Source: Perkinsus olseni
Taxonomy: Eukaryota; Perkinsozoa; Perkinsida; Perkinsidae
Reading direction: 5' to 3'
Assembly (NCBI GenBank): GCA_013115135.1
Contig: JABANP010000044.1
Coordinates: 1 to 64,000 of the forward strand
Length of the DNA: 64,000 nucleotides
Shown: positions 33,813 to 45,670 of the stretch, piece by piece
Layout of the letters: every line of letters starts with the position of its first letter
Numbering within the stretch: the stretch's first letter is position 1
Made by a program: the position numbers and the translations under genes
The notes under the pieces: generated by a model
Databases searched by the model: none
What the model was told of the DNA's origin: nothing
Seen by the model: only the letters and a program-made list of their open reading frames with translations

Positions 33813-34399
33813 TTGTCACCAGACTCCGACGGATTCACCAGGGCTTTGTCATTTTCCCGTCTTTCACTGACGCAGAGCAAGTCGGCTGCCCAACTTCATC
33901 GCGGCAGCGAGTATAGTGTGAACAGTATGTTAAACCGGTGTTTTCACCCATCCGCCACACCCCCGCTTGCTGAGCCGGAGTTCGAGTGCTGTGGCAACTG
34001 TGGCACTCCGAATGATGGCTCGGAATTTCGCGAGGGCGGCATGTGGCGCTGCCTGGTATGTGGTTATCTAAACGGAGCTGGTCCTGGTGTGATCGGTGCT
34101 GGTAGTATCTTAGATAGATGTATCGAAGAAGTGAGTATTTAAACTTGATGCATGCACGTTTGGAATGAAAGATTCCACATAGGTGACGCAGGATGCTCAT
34201 ACTGACGTAGCGACGGTCCACTCAAGTCCACTGGGAGATCCGCAGGTTTTCGTCGAAGTGATGGGTGACGGCGGCGTGGAAGAAGACTCGCGGCGGCGAA
34301 CGTAAGAATCGCGGCTTCGCATCACTCTGTCCGCAATGTATGGGCTGTGTCGGGTGTGCCCCGGGCGTTAACAACGTTCTGAAGGTGTCCGAGAAATGA
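33813..34399 (+). CDS. Small cysteine-rich zinc-binding protein
   Basis: One open exon contains ECCGNCGTPNDGSEFREGGM followed by WRCLVCGYLNG, a C-x2-C ... C-x2-C zinc ribbon of about 25 residues. After a donor in gtgagtat near 34131, an exon from about 34182 reads VTQDAHTDVATVHSSPL, and a C-terminal piece CPQCMGCVGCAPGVNNVLK ends at TGA 34397-34399 with two further C-x2-C pairs. The frame of the last piece is offset by one from the exon before it, so a small intron or frame change lies near 34300. No family recognised; RanBP2-type or transcription-related zinc ribbons look similar. The start is not certain; the first in-frame ATG of the open stretch is 33927. Confidence 0.45.
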
Positions 34400-34442
34400 A
34401 TTCTGGGAAAGTATCCCGACGAACTATTTGCGAACGTTCATG

Positions 34443-34462
34443 CCCGGTATCATGACACCGGG
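34443..34462. repeat. Short hairpin sequence
   Basis: cccggt / accggg arms separated by 8 nt, just downstream of the zinc-ribbon stop. It could be a 3'-end hairpin; weak support. Confidence 0.3.
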
Positions 34463-34648
34463 TCGCTGTAAAGAACGTTAGTCTAATGACTCATCAGCGA
34501 TTAGCTCTTCGAGGGACGCGACCAACGTCCCTGTTATCAACAGGCTTAACAGAGTGTTAAGCTACCTAATAATTCTATTCCAGGATTTAGTGAATAGTTC
34601 TCGGAGTTTTCGTGCAGCTTTGCACCGTTTCTCACAACGGCTGTGAAA

Positions 34649-36082
34649 ATGCCGTCAGGCTTCGTGGTAGACGCGGTACTTGATGGAACTGATCGTTCCA
34701 TTGAACAACGGGAGAGTGTAGCGCCTGAACCTGAACTATTGCTGGATAGCCCGGTCTCTCCTTGCACGTCACTATAAGCAGCTTCATCGGGTTGGGGGCG
34801 TGCATTCTGTCGAATTATTCTGTCGCCGCAACGTCTCCGGGACTGCATGTCTTCCCTCAGCATCAGTATACCCTTTGAAGGAATCGAACTCCCAGAGAAG
34901 ACCAGAAGACGGAAGAAGAAGCGATCCCGGAAAAAGAGCAAGGACGAGAAGACTAGCGAAGGTGAGAGAGTTATACGGCAGCGGTTAGCCGTTCATGCTG
35001 CGGCGGCCGAGGGTTTGAGCTCGGATCTCAGTGGCGGCTGAGTGCTTGTAACTACTCGTAACTGTCGTTCTAAATCTTGTAGATGCCGAACATGGAGATC
35101 AGCCGAGAGCAGCATCGGCGAAGGTAGGCGGGGGGCTTCACGTGATATCTCAGTAATGAAGGTCCGAGTTCACTGTGTCTTCGACTTCAGGAAAGAGAAC
35201 CGTCGCCGCATCCGGATGGCCCGATAACCACTTTAATGCTTAGAAATATCCCGAATAAGTACACCCAGGTAAGAATCCCTCTGCACATTTTCGTGGCGCG
35301 TCACGCTGTTGTGTATGTCAGCCAATGCTGCGTGGTGTTCTGGACGAGTGCTTCATGCACAAGTATGACTTTTTGTACCTTCCTATCGATTTTAAGAATC
35401 GCTGCAACATTGGGTGAGGTCAGCGAGAGAAACGACAATGCTGTCTCCTTGGATGGAACGCACTATCGCATGACAAGACGTACACACTGCTCTTCAGATA
35501 CGCGTTCATAAACTTTCTCGATGAGGACGTCGCACATCAGTTCCGAGAAAAATTCCAAGGTCTTCATTTACCTGGATTTAACTCAACTAAGGTGAGCCCG
35601 TTGTTCATGCAACTCCCCAGTGCCCTCCGGCTCACCTGATTGGATCTGTCCGATTTTGGAGACGCATGTGTCAGACGGGGCCGTGGCTTTCTCGCTGGGA
35701 AGGAACGGAATCGGCGGAAAATGTCGCCACAACGCTTTCGCTTGCTTCGCAGGTCTGCGATGTATCAGTGGCTAGAGTCCAAGGCCTTCACGCCAATGTC
35801 GAACATTACAAGAACTCTCCGGTATGCGCTCTCCCAGCACAAGAGTGAGCCTGCCCATCCAACTGAGCTGTTTACAATCTCCCCATGAGGACGCGACTCC
35901 TGTTTGTCAGATATCGACCGATCATATTGGGGTGTGACCCACGCAAGCCGGATGAGATGGGTGAGGTTCTACCATTCCCTCAGCCTGATGTAACGCCTCA
36001 AGCTATCAAACTTCGTGGCTCCCGAGCGAGGGCAGCACATCGTATGGCGATAGCTCACCAGCAGCAACAGCAACAACAGTAG
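34649..36082 (+). CDS. Mei2-like RNA-binding protein
   Basis: Contains the C-terminal Mei2-type RRM (RRM_2), known from fission-yeast Mei2 and plant AML/TEL proteins that control meiosis or differentiation by binding RNA. The domain is spread over exons 35191-35268 (TTLMLRNIPNKYTQ), 35322-35413 (LRGVLDECFMHKYDFLYLPI plus DFKNRCNIG), 35498-35591 (YAFINFLDEDVAHQF), 35753-35844 (VCDVSVARVQGLHANVEHYK) and 35911-36082 (YRPIILGCDPRKPDEMGEVL). All join in phase. The N-terminal part from ATG 34649 is Ser/Glu-rich with a lysine-rich patch (RRRKKKRSRKKSKDEK), a likely nuclear signal. The protein ends in seven glutamines. The exon map upstream of 35191 is less certain. Confidence 0.87.
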
Positions 36083-37340
36083 ATGGTCTCTTCCGCACGC
36101 ATGCGCATGTGGTGCCATCCCGTCGCTTCATGAGGTGCTATGAGAGGTCTAGGGCCTGGTGTACATAATACCTCAACCGCACCCTGCTTACGTTGATATG
36201 CAGCTCGTTTCTGTGCGGTGCTTGCTCTGTCACATTTGATTTCGGGTTCTGGCTTTCTTCTGCTATCAGTATAGTGGATCTTGGCAACCTTACACCTTTC
36301 TTGCGCTCTTTCAATTCGGGCACGTCTGTGAGGAACGAGGTTCATCGCCAATCTTAACTAGTTTACTCAATCCTCATGACAGATCTGTTCCCGTTCGCAG
36401 ATTACAAGATGCGCCATTCATGTAACGGGTTCGAGCGGAGCGAAGCGGGAGATTCTTGGTCATCGACCCTTGCTCATGTGGGATGGCCATTTGCATACGA
36501 TTCCGCTCTCAAGTGACTCTTTCGTCCATCCTTGGCCGTCGTTGATGGCCCTTGGATACGGGATCTTCTAGTTTCTGGAAACGCTGCGCCACTCCCTTCA
36601 TTGTCTGGTACGGGCAGTGTACTAGTTCGATTATTCTGCGGATGCGTTTTTGTACGTAATTTTGATCAGGCCCTCCCGAGAGAATCTCTCTTGGGCATCT
36701 TCGCCTACGCAGCGTGCAAATGCCGAGTCTGTCAACGATCGTTATCACCTCTAAAGCCGAAGTTGAAAGTGCCCACGAAACGTCTAGACTTCGAGTGAGT
36801 AATCGATCCTCGAAGTTCGCGGATCCTCGGATCGTCTTAACTCTAGCAATGCTTGTTCGGGCGCCTGAGTCCGGTGTTCATGAAATTATTTTGTGGAATG
36901 CTATGTATAGAATGGCACATCCTATTAGAACGAGTAGAGCTCACTAGCTGCAGTCGGCGAATGTTTCGTTTTGGATACTCAGGTACTGTAGTAAGGAGTG
37001 TTACGAATTTATCTGACTCTAGTTCGCGTGGTGTACCGCGTATTTAAGTCTTCCATTGAGACCGCCTTGAAATGTTAGGCGACTCTCTGGTAGCTTTGTC
37101 CGCACTATTATTTGTCACCGCTGTGCTTGCCTATCATCATATGTGCTGTGATGTCGGAGTTGACCGCCCGAAATGTGAGGCGACTCTCTGGCTCCATTCC
37201 CGTAGCAATCTGTATAGCTTAAAGTATCGCATATAAGACGCGAGGTGCGGGAATGGTGAGCGTCATTGTGTTTTGTTCGTAACCGGGGCAAAAGCTATGG
37301 AGAACTTCCAAATGGCGATGTAGTCCATGTAGCCATACTC
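36083..37340. other. No gene recognised
   Basis: Several short frames are open on both strands (for example minus 36748-36509), but none has a motif or consistent splice partners. The tRNA gene follows at the right end. Confidence 0.4.
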
Positions 37341-37421
37341 GACATCGGCAGGATTCGAACCTGCGCGGGCTGAGCCCATTGGATTTCAAGTCCAACTCCT
37401 TAACCACTCGGACACGATGTC
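37341..37421 (-). tRNA. tRNA-Ser (UGA)
   Basis: An 81-nt cloverleaf on the minus strand: acceptor stem GACATCG/CGATGTC (7 bp), D-arm with GTGGTTAAGG, anticodon stem TTGGA/TCCAA with loop CTTGAAA (anticodon TGA, reading UCA), a long variable arm (tgggctcagccc) typical of serine, and T-arm GCAGGTTCGAATCCTGC. No CCA is encoded and there is no intron. It lies 73 bp upstream of the RIB43A ATG on the other strand. Confidence 0.96.
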
Positions 37422-37494
37422 TGTGCAACAACGGTGCATTTTCGCACGATGGTCTCTATTAGCAGTAGCTGACGCGGAGCGAGTCTCTTTCAAA

Positions 37495-40077
37495 ATGCCT
37501 ACTGCCAGCTTAGATGAGGATCTTCGAGAGATTGCGGAGTCCGGCCAGGTTATCTTTATCTTGAATTGTTGAACTAGGCTCGTGAAGACGCTTCCGATCA
37601 GGTTGAGCTGGCGAAGAAACTCCAACGTAAACGCGACAAGCGGGCTGAGATATCCGACAGGCTCCTTGATCCGCGAACGAGGCAAATTGGCGCCAGCGTA
37701 AGCACTCTCTTAGCCTCTTGCTTGAGGGCAAAAGCAAAAGATTCTCGTCTCTGCGGCATATTGCACAATTCGAGGCCAATCGTCGCAAGGCTCAGTGTTT
37801 GGAGAATTATTGAGCTGTTCCCCACAGTCCGGCTGCTTGTTCGGGTAACAGCTGCTAAGGTCGTGAGCTACCCCGAAATGTTCCGGATGAGCGATGCCGT
37901 ACCGGGGAATTGCCGTCGAGAGAGGAAGACTGATTCGTCGGATGATGGTGTCGTGGGGTCCCTTGACGTATACATACAGGAACTGATTCATTTCAACTGG
38001 GCCTCCAATTAGTGGGAATTGCACGTCTATAGCATTAAGAAGACCACTCTCAGGTCACTAAGTGGGAGAAGCAGCTTGCTGAGAAAGAGGAATTCCGCCA
38101 ATCGCAAATCCATGCTGCCAGAGAAGACAGAGCCGTCTTGGAGGAATTAGACAGGATAACGCAGCAGTGGGCTTCCTCGCAATCGATTCACTCTTCTGCA
38201 CGACTTTTCTCCTATCATACAGGATTGAGAGGGAACACCGGGAGGCCACGCGCGAGCGAGAGAAATTAGCGCGCTATCACTCGCTCAACAACCTCAGCAA
38301 GACGGCTCGACGAGAGTATTTCTTGAGCGATCCCAAGAGGTAAGTTCACACTCGCACTGGTCCTCTAGGATGGTCGTTGTGTCCTCAGAGACTTGTCGAT
38401 CGATATGGAGCATCTTGGACCGAGTGCTGCACAGGTGGATGTTTGGGGTCCGCTGGTCTGCTGGGATACATGAGTATCGCAGGTATTCGCAGGGGAATTC
38501 GTTGAAGACAAAAAGGCGACGCAGAGCGAAATCGTGGTGAGGAGCATGGGCAGCCTGCGTTAGAATCCCAACGATGAACGGGCACTGCAATACGTTATCT
38601 CCTAGCCTTCTCACGAGCCTCGTCATGTTCGTATACCCTGTCAGTCGCGGACTGTCACTTCGAAAACCTCTTACATGGGAATCCTATGTGGATGCGCGCG
38701 AAACGTTAACGCAGTGAGCTCATCATCTAACAACGTAGGAGTATCTGATGCCATAGCGCCTTTTTGAGGAGTCATCAAGAAATCTGTCTCAAGGGTCATC
38801 TGGACTCCTTCGAGGGGATAGACGCTGGTATTTTCTCGCCTACTCCCACTTCAATTTCTTGTGAATACTCCCGAATAACCCTGTGGAAGTTCATGCGCTT
38901 GAGTTGGTTTAATTGAGTAACCTCCGGCTACCAGTTTATACTTTTCTGAACTACAAATTGAAAGGCTCTCTTTAATTTCAGCGTGGGTTGAAGGAACAAG
39001 AACTGGAGAAAGAAGTGCTGCTCCAACGTAACACAGCCAGCAACTCTCTGGACGAATTCTCACTCGTAGGGGAAGCTGCGCTTGAGCGAGCGTTTGCTGA
39101 GCTTTCGGACTTGGACGTCAAGACTAGGATTGAGCTGGAGAATAGAGAGGAAGATTCAATAAGGGCTGGGCGGCGAGCTCTTGACGAATTCAACTGGTAG
39201 AATTATGCTCTACTCCTCTCTCTCGTAATACGAGATGATGCCTCAGCGAGATGCAACAGAAACGGAAGGAGAAGGAAAGAAGGGAACGGGAAGATGCGGA
39301 GACAAGGGCGAGGCGAGACGTCGATTTCCATCTCTATCAAAGGTATCTATAGACCGATCAAGAGGCGATTGTATCGGTCGGGCGCAGCGGACTGCTTAGT
39401 GAGAGCATTGGAACGAGTTCTGACTTCAAAGGCATTCCCCTCGACGAGAAGCAGATGGTCGTGGACTGGCAGGCTCGGCAGGTAAACGGACGTTTTCGAG
39501 CTTCTTCTCTCGGGCTATTGGAGTACTCCTGGCACCGTCACGGCCTGTCCATGTCCGTTAAACTCTGATAATCGCCTCCGGTCGCTGTCTGAGTTCGATT
39601 GCCAATTTCCTCTCCAGGTTGACGAGAAGAGAGAGAGGATTGCTGATGAAAACGATAGGAGAGCGCGGGATGCAGCAGAGGCCGAAGCTCAGCGCCTCGA
39701 GGCCGTCAAAGTGAGTCGCGATATCAGCTTTCAACGCTTGTTAAAGATGACACTACTTGAGTCAACCGATTTAGTCCGAACGGTGAGGGAAGATCATCTT
39801 GGAGCACCCTGTCGACGCGGTGAATCCGCCGAACGTGAGCGGTGCAGCGTGCAGGTTCATGATGAGCAAGAATTACAACGTCGGAGAGCTGCCCAAGCGC
39901 TCGTGGAAGAAAACAGGAGGCTTGCCGAGGCCCAGAATAAGGAGAGGATTCGCACAGAAGAAGTTGTAAGTCGACAGTTGCTCAGTGGGCCCCTCCGCTG
40001 ACCATTTACACCCTCAGTACTCCTCATCAATCAAGGAGACCTTCTTCGATCAGTTTGCCAAGTCGGCATGCCATTGA
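37495..40077 (+). CDS. RIB43A-family flagellar microtubule protein
   Basis: RIB43A proteins sit inside the doublet microtubules of flagella and basal bodies, so the organism probably has a flagellate stage. The first exons read MPTASLDEDLREIAESG and, after a 53-nt intron, VELAKKLQRKRDKRAEISDR with the family block LLDPRTRQIG. Later exons give VTKWEKQLAEKEEFRQSQIH, the signature TARREYFLSDPKR (RREYDLSDP in homologues), FAELSDLDVKTRIELENREE, RKEKERREREDAETRARRDV, ESIGTSSDFKGIPLDEKQM, VDEKRERIADENDRRARDA, LQRRRAAQALVEENRRLAEA and the end YSSSIKETFFDQFAKSACH. The whole protein is charged coiled coil of about 400 residues, the usual size. A few internal exon borders (around 38340-39000) are not fixed. 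Confidence 0.86.
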
Positions 40078-40420
40078 TCTGCTGTTGTTCTTATGATGCA
40101 CTTGAGTCGCAAGTGGGGAGGGTTGATCCATGGGTCTCCAGATCAGTAATTCGCCTGGTAAATGACCCACGGGTGATATCACCAAGTTCACCCGATGAGA
40201 CAGAGACCACTGGACCTCTCACCACAGGTCTCTCAATGTAGGCAGAGACCCTAGTGGGAGGGACCTGTGATGGTCATGGTGGAATTTTCTAACCTATACG
40301 CTGCTCTACAGCAACTCAACCATCACACTATCACGCTGTGACACAGCAGCCACGTGGTCAGCTTTAACACAATAAGATCCTCGATGATCATGAACATCAT
40401 AACGAACATCATAGAATTGT
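40078..40420. other. Intergenic, nothing recognised
   Basis: Convergent region between the RIB43A gene and the minus-strand secreted gene, with short imperfect inverted repeats of 'agagacc/ggtctct' near 40202-40252. No gene. Confidence 0.4.
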
Positions 40421-41280
40421 TCACCAGCTCTCAAGTGTCCCATGTTTGCGAGCTAGCGTCAACGCTCCGGACATCTTGTCCTCAATGAATCTCCCGATCC
40501 ACTCCCTTCCCTTGACGTACCCGTCATGAGGATCAGATTCTATTTTTTCAATCAGCGCCAAACATGCAGAGATCGTCATTCCGGATTCAAACTGATGTTT
40601 AATTTTACCCATCAGATGAACGAAGGGAAGCACTTCAGAGAATACTCTTCTAATATTCTTAGCCGGCCCTTCGGCATCTCCCTTCAACCTAGCGACGAAG
40701 TCAGTGTACTCGATTCCCGTTACACCATTCTCTTTCATTTTGACACGAGCGGTCGATGCGTGAGATAGCGTAGACGAGCACGGAAACCGTGCTAGAGGCT
40801 GATATTCGATAGTACCAGAAATAGATCGATCTCGTCAGTGGATTGAAGCCCAACTGCTCAATCGCATTCGCATTATTGAGTCTGAAGAGCTGCAATACGC
40901 TGTTTGAACACTTGACGCCGCAGGTCGAATTGCTAGTTGTCACCTGCGGCAGAGTGGACAAAAGGGGATGTTAGGACTCCCACATTCCGCCTCAGGGAAC
41001 TCAACTTCGACGATAGACCGTTGTCACTCGGCACCGTAGTGTATGATTAGAAATTATGTTGACCAGCTCGGACACTCGCTCGGTCAGCTGAGACACTTGA
41101 GCTTCCAGGTAGTCGAGCCTGTCTTCCACAGACCCCTCCGCCTAGAAAGGCACCACTACAGATTGCCGCCCATTTCGTCGTACCGCTCGCGATTACGGGC
41201 AATCGGTAGCGTGGCTTGGAGGCAGTCAGCAAGGCCTTCATCGCAGTCAAAGCCAGCACTAAGAGCAGGTAGGAAATCAT
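40421..41280 (-). CDS. Small secreted protein, copy 1 of a paralogous pair
   Basis: ATG at 41280 opens a signal peptide (MISYLLLVLALTAMKALLTA). After a 55-nt phase-0 intron comes a short coiled coil, SVEDRLDYLEAQVSQLTERV. Middle exons (about 40960-40780) are not certain. The last exon begins near ATG 40738 (KENGVTGIEYTDFVARLKGD) and continues with VLPFVHLMGKIKHQ and DGYVKGREWIGRFIEDKMSG, ending HGTLESW. The C-terminal 100 residues match those of the gene at 59878-60848, including N-G ... Y/F-x-D-[FY] ... G-Y-x(4)-[EW]-W ... RF-[IL]-x-[DK]-[KA] ... A-[RE]-[KR]-[HY]-GT. No known domain. Probably a secreted or vacuolar protein of a lineage-specific family. Confidence 0.6.
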
Positions 41281-42172
41281 CACAGCGTCACGGTCATTGA
41301 AGATGAAGGGCTGATCTAGATGAATGAGGCGATGCATCATGCGTGTGAGGTGCATAGTATATCCGCGATTCTGCTGAGGGCAAGGCCTTGCCACCCGAAC
41401 TCTCCACCCACAGCCCCCCACGGAGAAGGATCTCTCATCCAAGCTCTGTAACTCTCATGAAACACCATCAAGAACCTTGGGAGGACCCTGGTGATCAGAG
41501 AAGCCACAGCGCTCAACGATACACCGTACTATCACTCCACATCGAGATCTCCATCCTCGGAGCGGATTCGGGAGTACCTCGGGCTCGGGTATTCTGGCTA
41601 CCCACAAACAAACCCGGTTCACTTAATAGAATATCGGCCCATGCCCAACGGAGATTGAGGCTTGCCAGGAAGCGAGATACTAGTCGGACGTTGTCACGTT
41701 CGACCTCAACGGTACCAACGTCAAAGAATTAACTGGACTCTATGATGGAACGTTACTCACTGGCTCGGATCTCGCCGCGAGATTCTCGCGGGATCGGCGA
41801 CAACAGCTAAGGCGTGGTGGTAATTTCGTATGGTGTGGCTCATCTATGAGGGGCCCTGCGTTTCGACCCTGAAGTCTGCCTGTAGCTGGCACTGGTATCA
41901 AGGGGGCAATCACAAATCTGTGACTCGCTGATCTGTGGCGTGCGATGTTCCTCTTGAAACTTCGCTCCGCGCCCATTTTGTGGCATGTATGTCATTATTG
42001 TCTTGTCCTGTGTGTCGGCGAAGTTTAGCCTATCGGGCACCATCACTAGCTATGCAGCTTAAGATACCGCTAGTGTAACTTAACGGTAGCCAGGTGAATG
42101 GCACTCATCATTTGGTTTTGTATAAAATTTTAATTTCACTTCAGGTTGATTCATTTTATTCTTGTCTTCATA
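41281..42172. other. Divergent intergenic region
   Basis: Between the secreted gene (-) and the stress-protein gene (+). A pyrimidine-rich acceptor-like site (taatttcacttcag, ending 42144) precedes the downstream ATG by 28 bp and would suit a 5' UTR intron or a trans-splice site. Confidence 0.4.
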
Positions 42173-43053
42173 ATGTCGATGTCAATGTTTCGTCCCATGG
42201 CATTCACTGCCATGCGATCCTTCGCTACTGCCGCTGCTTCTGTTGCCCCTCGGAAGTTCCTCGTAGCTGTCGGTGCCACTGATATGAAGGGCAGCATTGA
42301 GGCTGCGAAGAAGGCTGTGTCCCTTGCCAATTCAGGTAGGCTCATTCGCGATTGGTGCTCATTCGTGAAGGCGCTTGTCAGGTGATAATGTCGAGTGTGT
42401 TCACATCCCTCGGCCGTTCCCCGAACAACTTCTCTCCAGTATGAGCGATCCTGGAGCTATCAGTGCCGAAGGACAGCAACTCTTCTCGCCCGAGTGAGTT
42501 GTTCGTACCATCTCTTCTGTTGAGGTGCACTCTTTCTTTTCTCAGGGCCCTCAAGAACATCACCGAGAACGCTAGCGAAGGCATTATGCAATCTATCAAG
42601 GACGCTGTCGACAAGGAAGCTCAGGACAAGGGCGTCAGTACCAAGTACACCGTGAGGCCTCCGAGCAACAATGTTAAGGTACGTTACACGTAGGATAGAA
42701 TCTCGAGTTGGGCATGGGCGTATTCGTTGTGAGGATTATCGTTCGAACGCAAAGTGATGCTGTGTCTGTTTCTGGGTTTTGGTATAGATGGATTCGGTTG
42801 GGATAGCTTGCAATGCAACCGAAATGTATCTTTCTCAGGTTGAGCTCGTTCAGTATGTTCGTGATTCGTTGTCAAACTACGTCGTAGTTGGCCCCAGTGG
42901 CGACTACACTGGCAGAATGGGACAATGGCTTGCTAGGTAAAGTTTCAGCTGACTCTCTGCCCATGTGTATGACTTCTTATTGCCTTTAGGTCTGTACGTG
43001 GCGCCAGTGTCGTTGTTGTTCGCGATAGTTGCACTCGGGCTCCCGAATGGTAA
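42173..43053 (+). CDS. Universal-stress-type protein, probably mitochondrial
   Basis: Five exons (42173-42335, 42382-42493, 42546-42678, 42839-42936, 42990-43053) give 189 residues. The N-terminus MSMSMFRPMAFTAMRSFATA is rich in Arg, Ser and Ala without acids, a typical mitochondrial presequence. The core starts RKFLVAVGATDMKGSIEAA, as in the first strand of USP/HUP-type folds. Near the end GPSGDYTGRMGQWLARSV fits the ATP-binding pattern G-x2-G-x9-G(S/T) only loosely, and ASVVVVRDS forms the last strand, as in the CPVVVVR of universal stress proteins. Function is inferred from the fold only. The close ATGs (codons 1, 3, 5) leave the exact start open. Confidence 0.68.
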
Positions 43054-43758
43054 ATAGAGTTAAAACCGAGCTAGCGGAGCGACGCTGTTGAGGCCGGCTA
43101 GGAGAGTCGATCGAAAGTTTTGATTCTCAGTGATCAACCGTTTTTCATCGTATTGGTTGGATTGATTCGGCTGTAGGAAGAGGGCGTCGTTCCGTTATTT
43201 GGGTTCAAGCTATTTCGTCACTGTTCAATTTTAATCTGTTATCTGGTAATGCTTCGTGCTTTGTGTTAAGTGCCATTCTCCGAACCGACTGGTTTGATGT
43301 CAATTGCTGTCGTTCTACGTAGAGAGACTTACCGTTGCGTCTCTTTGTAACAGGCTATTCCTTGACTGGTACTTGATGCTGTTCCAAGTTCTACCCTAGC
43401 TATTAAAAGTGGTGTTGCTCGACGTCGATGCTGCTGTCTTCTGTCGCGTCTTTTCTGAGCGGCTTTAGTGTTCAGTTTCGCGAGATGATGTGTTGGTTTT
43501 CACCTCATTCGTCGCACAATCATATTCGCTCAAGGCGGGGGGTTGTTCAATCGTGGTATTGACGCAGGATGCGTGGGCGGTTGGGATCCAGCACCACAGG
43601 AACCCTCGTTCTTATGGTACGAAGTTTAGCTGGAGAAAGAGGAGAACATGCGGCTTATATTTTCTGCTAAACCTCGAGACCTGCAGGGATTGGTGGATCA
43701 TTCGAGTTACGTTGTGCAGTCTAGGTCTTCTCGGTGACGCAGTTAATCACTCGGTCTA
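43054..43758. other. 3' and 5' flanks, nothing recognised
   Basis: T-rich interval between the stress-type gene and RPA2. A frame at 43490-43759 is open but lacks an ATG and a motif. Confidence 0.4.
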
Positions 43759-45670
43759 ATGTCGTTCGGCGGTTTCGGTGGTTTCGGCGGCTTCGGTGGT
43801 GATACTCCATCCACGGCGATGGCTGGCACTCCAGGATTTGGTTCTCAGTCCGGTGGAAGAATGAGCGGTGGACGGGTAGGTGCTCCGCGTTGCAAGACCA
43901 GTTAGGGATCCGCTCATTTGGCGATCTCTGTTTATCATCATCGTCGTCCAGTTGATGCCTGGTTGTGAGATCGGTATGGCGGGTCGTATTGGCCCGTGCC
44001 GAGGTGACAAGATCTGCTTCTTTTCAGATGTCTTTTGGTGGCGGCATGGACACTGGGACTGGTATTGGATGCTGAATGTTCAGGATTCCCACCAGCTTTC
44101 TTCAGGCGACAAGAAACCAGCACGTCGGCCTCTAGTGCCGGTGAACGTGAGAGTATTCCAAGATGCCGTGAAGCAACACTCAGGTGAGATATCCTAGCAC
44201 CAGCGTTGAGGAACTGCGTTCCGACGTATAGATTTGTCCATGGTCGGCAGCAGTGCATGCAGGGTTTGTGATGGTCAGGTGGCGATGACATCGAAGTCCT
44301 GGGAGCTGCCGCGAGGGCGGTCGAGATTATCGGTAGACTGTTTGAGGTTGGGGCTTGCGATTTCATTGGGAAGAAGTCGATGCCGCCGCTTCGATGTCTG
44401 ACGTTGACCTCGACAGTGGATCGGAGCGTGCGCTTTATTCTAATGTGTGGATGTCTTCTTCGCGTTAATGCTAATCATCCGACACCTTGGTACCCTGTAC
44501 CGTGTGTCTGCAGGAAATGCGAGAGAGATTGAACACGATGGTCTGGCCATCCACTGGACCTTAGACGACTTCACGGGCAGTGTCAGATGCAAGATGTATC
44601 TTGGTAGGAAGATTGTCAGCTTCCCTCCGCCTTTTTGGAACTTCCTTTTGTTTTAGAGGAGTCGGATACGGTCGGTCGAGGAAAAGTAGATGAGATCCTT
44701 AAAAAGGGAAAGTGAGAACTCTCCGCTGTCAGTGAAGCTCACACGTGTTAGCTTGCAGGTTCCACGTCCATGGACAGCCCTACGTTCGTGTTATCGGGGC
44801 CGTTCGTGGTGGGAGCAGTCCGTATATATCGGCTCAGAGAGTCCTACCTGTCGATAACTTGAACGAGATCCCTTGTAAGGCGATTCGTATGCCGAAGCGA
44901 ACCACCCACACATGTCCAGCGAATGTGCTAACAGGTCATATCGCAGCTATAGCCCATGCGTATATCGTCAACAGCGGAGACGTAGCTTCTGTATCGGCCG
45001 ATGGCAAAAGGCTCTCATTTGGAGGCGCGTCCCAAGTGGCAGCTGAAGTTGCTAGCACGTAGGTATCATTTGCAGCTTTGCGCCTGCTTTTTCCTCAACA
45101 ACAGCTCGACAATGAGCGACTGTGAATGTGCGAAGCATAGATATACGTGTCTGACTGTAGCAATCCTTCGTCATCGATGCCCTCACCGGCCAGCGAAAAT
45201 CAGCCCGGGTCTGCCAATACCGATGCCCAGAAGCGCGACCAGCTTTTGGAATTCATCAAGGTTGGATCAGAGTCTACTGACTTCGGATACTCGGTAATAA
45301 GGTCGTGCTTCTTCATGGAATGCATGTGATGTGTTGAAGACGTATCGTAGTCCATTTTCTCGTCAATATGGCGTAAATCGGAGCCAGTCGTGCGAGATTG
45401 GTGGTCTCTAGCGGGAATGTTGCTCCACCTCTGAACCACATTGTTGCGGGCGCAGGTTGCGGAGATGGCGACCAAGTTCCAGGGGGTCCTAGGAACAGCG
45501 GAGATTCGGTAAAGGTTTTCCTGTGACCTTGCTCACGAGTCCCCTTGTTCTCAGCAAACTGCTTGGAGAGCTCAGCGATGACGGCCTCGTCTACGATGCT
45601 GGTAAGTAGCTAGCTGAAATCGTCTTGAGAGTACTTGTCAGGTGACGAAGATCATTACAAGTGCGTCTGA
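43759..45670 (+). CDS. RPA2: Replication protein A 32-kDa subunit
   Basis: Middle subunit of the single-stranded-DNA-binding RPA trimer used in replication and repair. The N-terminus is the usual Gly/Phe/Ser-rich phosphorylated tail: MSFGGFGGFGGFGGDTPS (exon 43759-43875), then MSFGGGMDTGTG. The OB fold starts KKPARRPLVPVNVRVFQDAV (exon from 44106) and continues DDIEVLGAAARAVEIIGRLF, WTLDDFTGSVRCKMYL, FHVHGQPYVRVIGAVRGG and NLNEIP, then HIAAIAHAYIVNS. A Ser/Pro linker is followed by the winged helix, ending SKLLGELSDDGLVYDAGDED and HYKCV; the stop is at 45668-45670. Exon joins are in phase; the part between 44330 and 44515 and one linker exon are approximate. The OB insert DDIEVLGAAARAVEI is longer than in animals. 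Confidence 0.86.

Noticed and set aside
40202..40252. Short direct and inverted agagacc/ggtctct words considered as a CRISPR or tandem array
   Set aside because: No regular spacing or constant repeat length, and the genome is eukaryotic.
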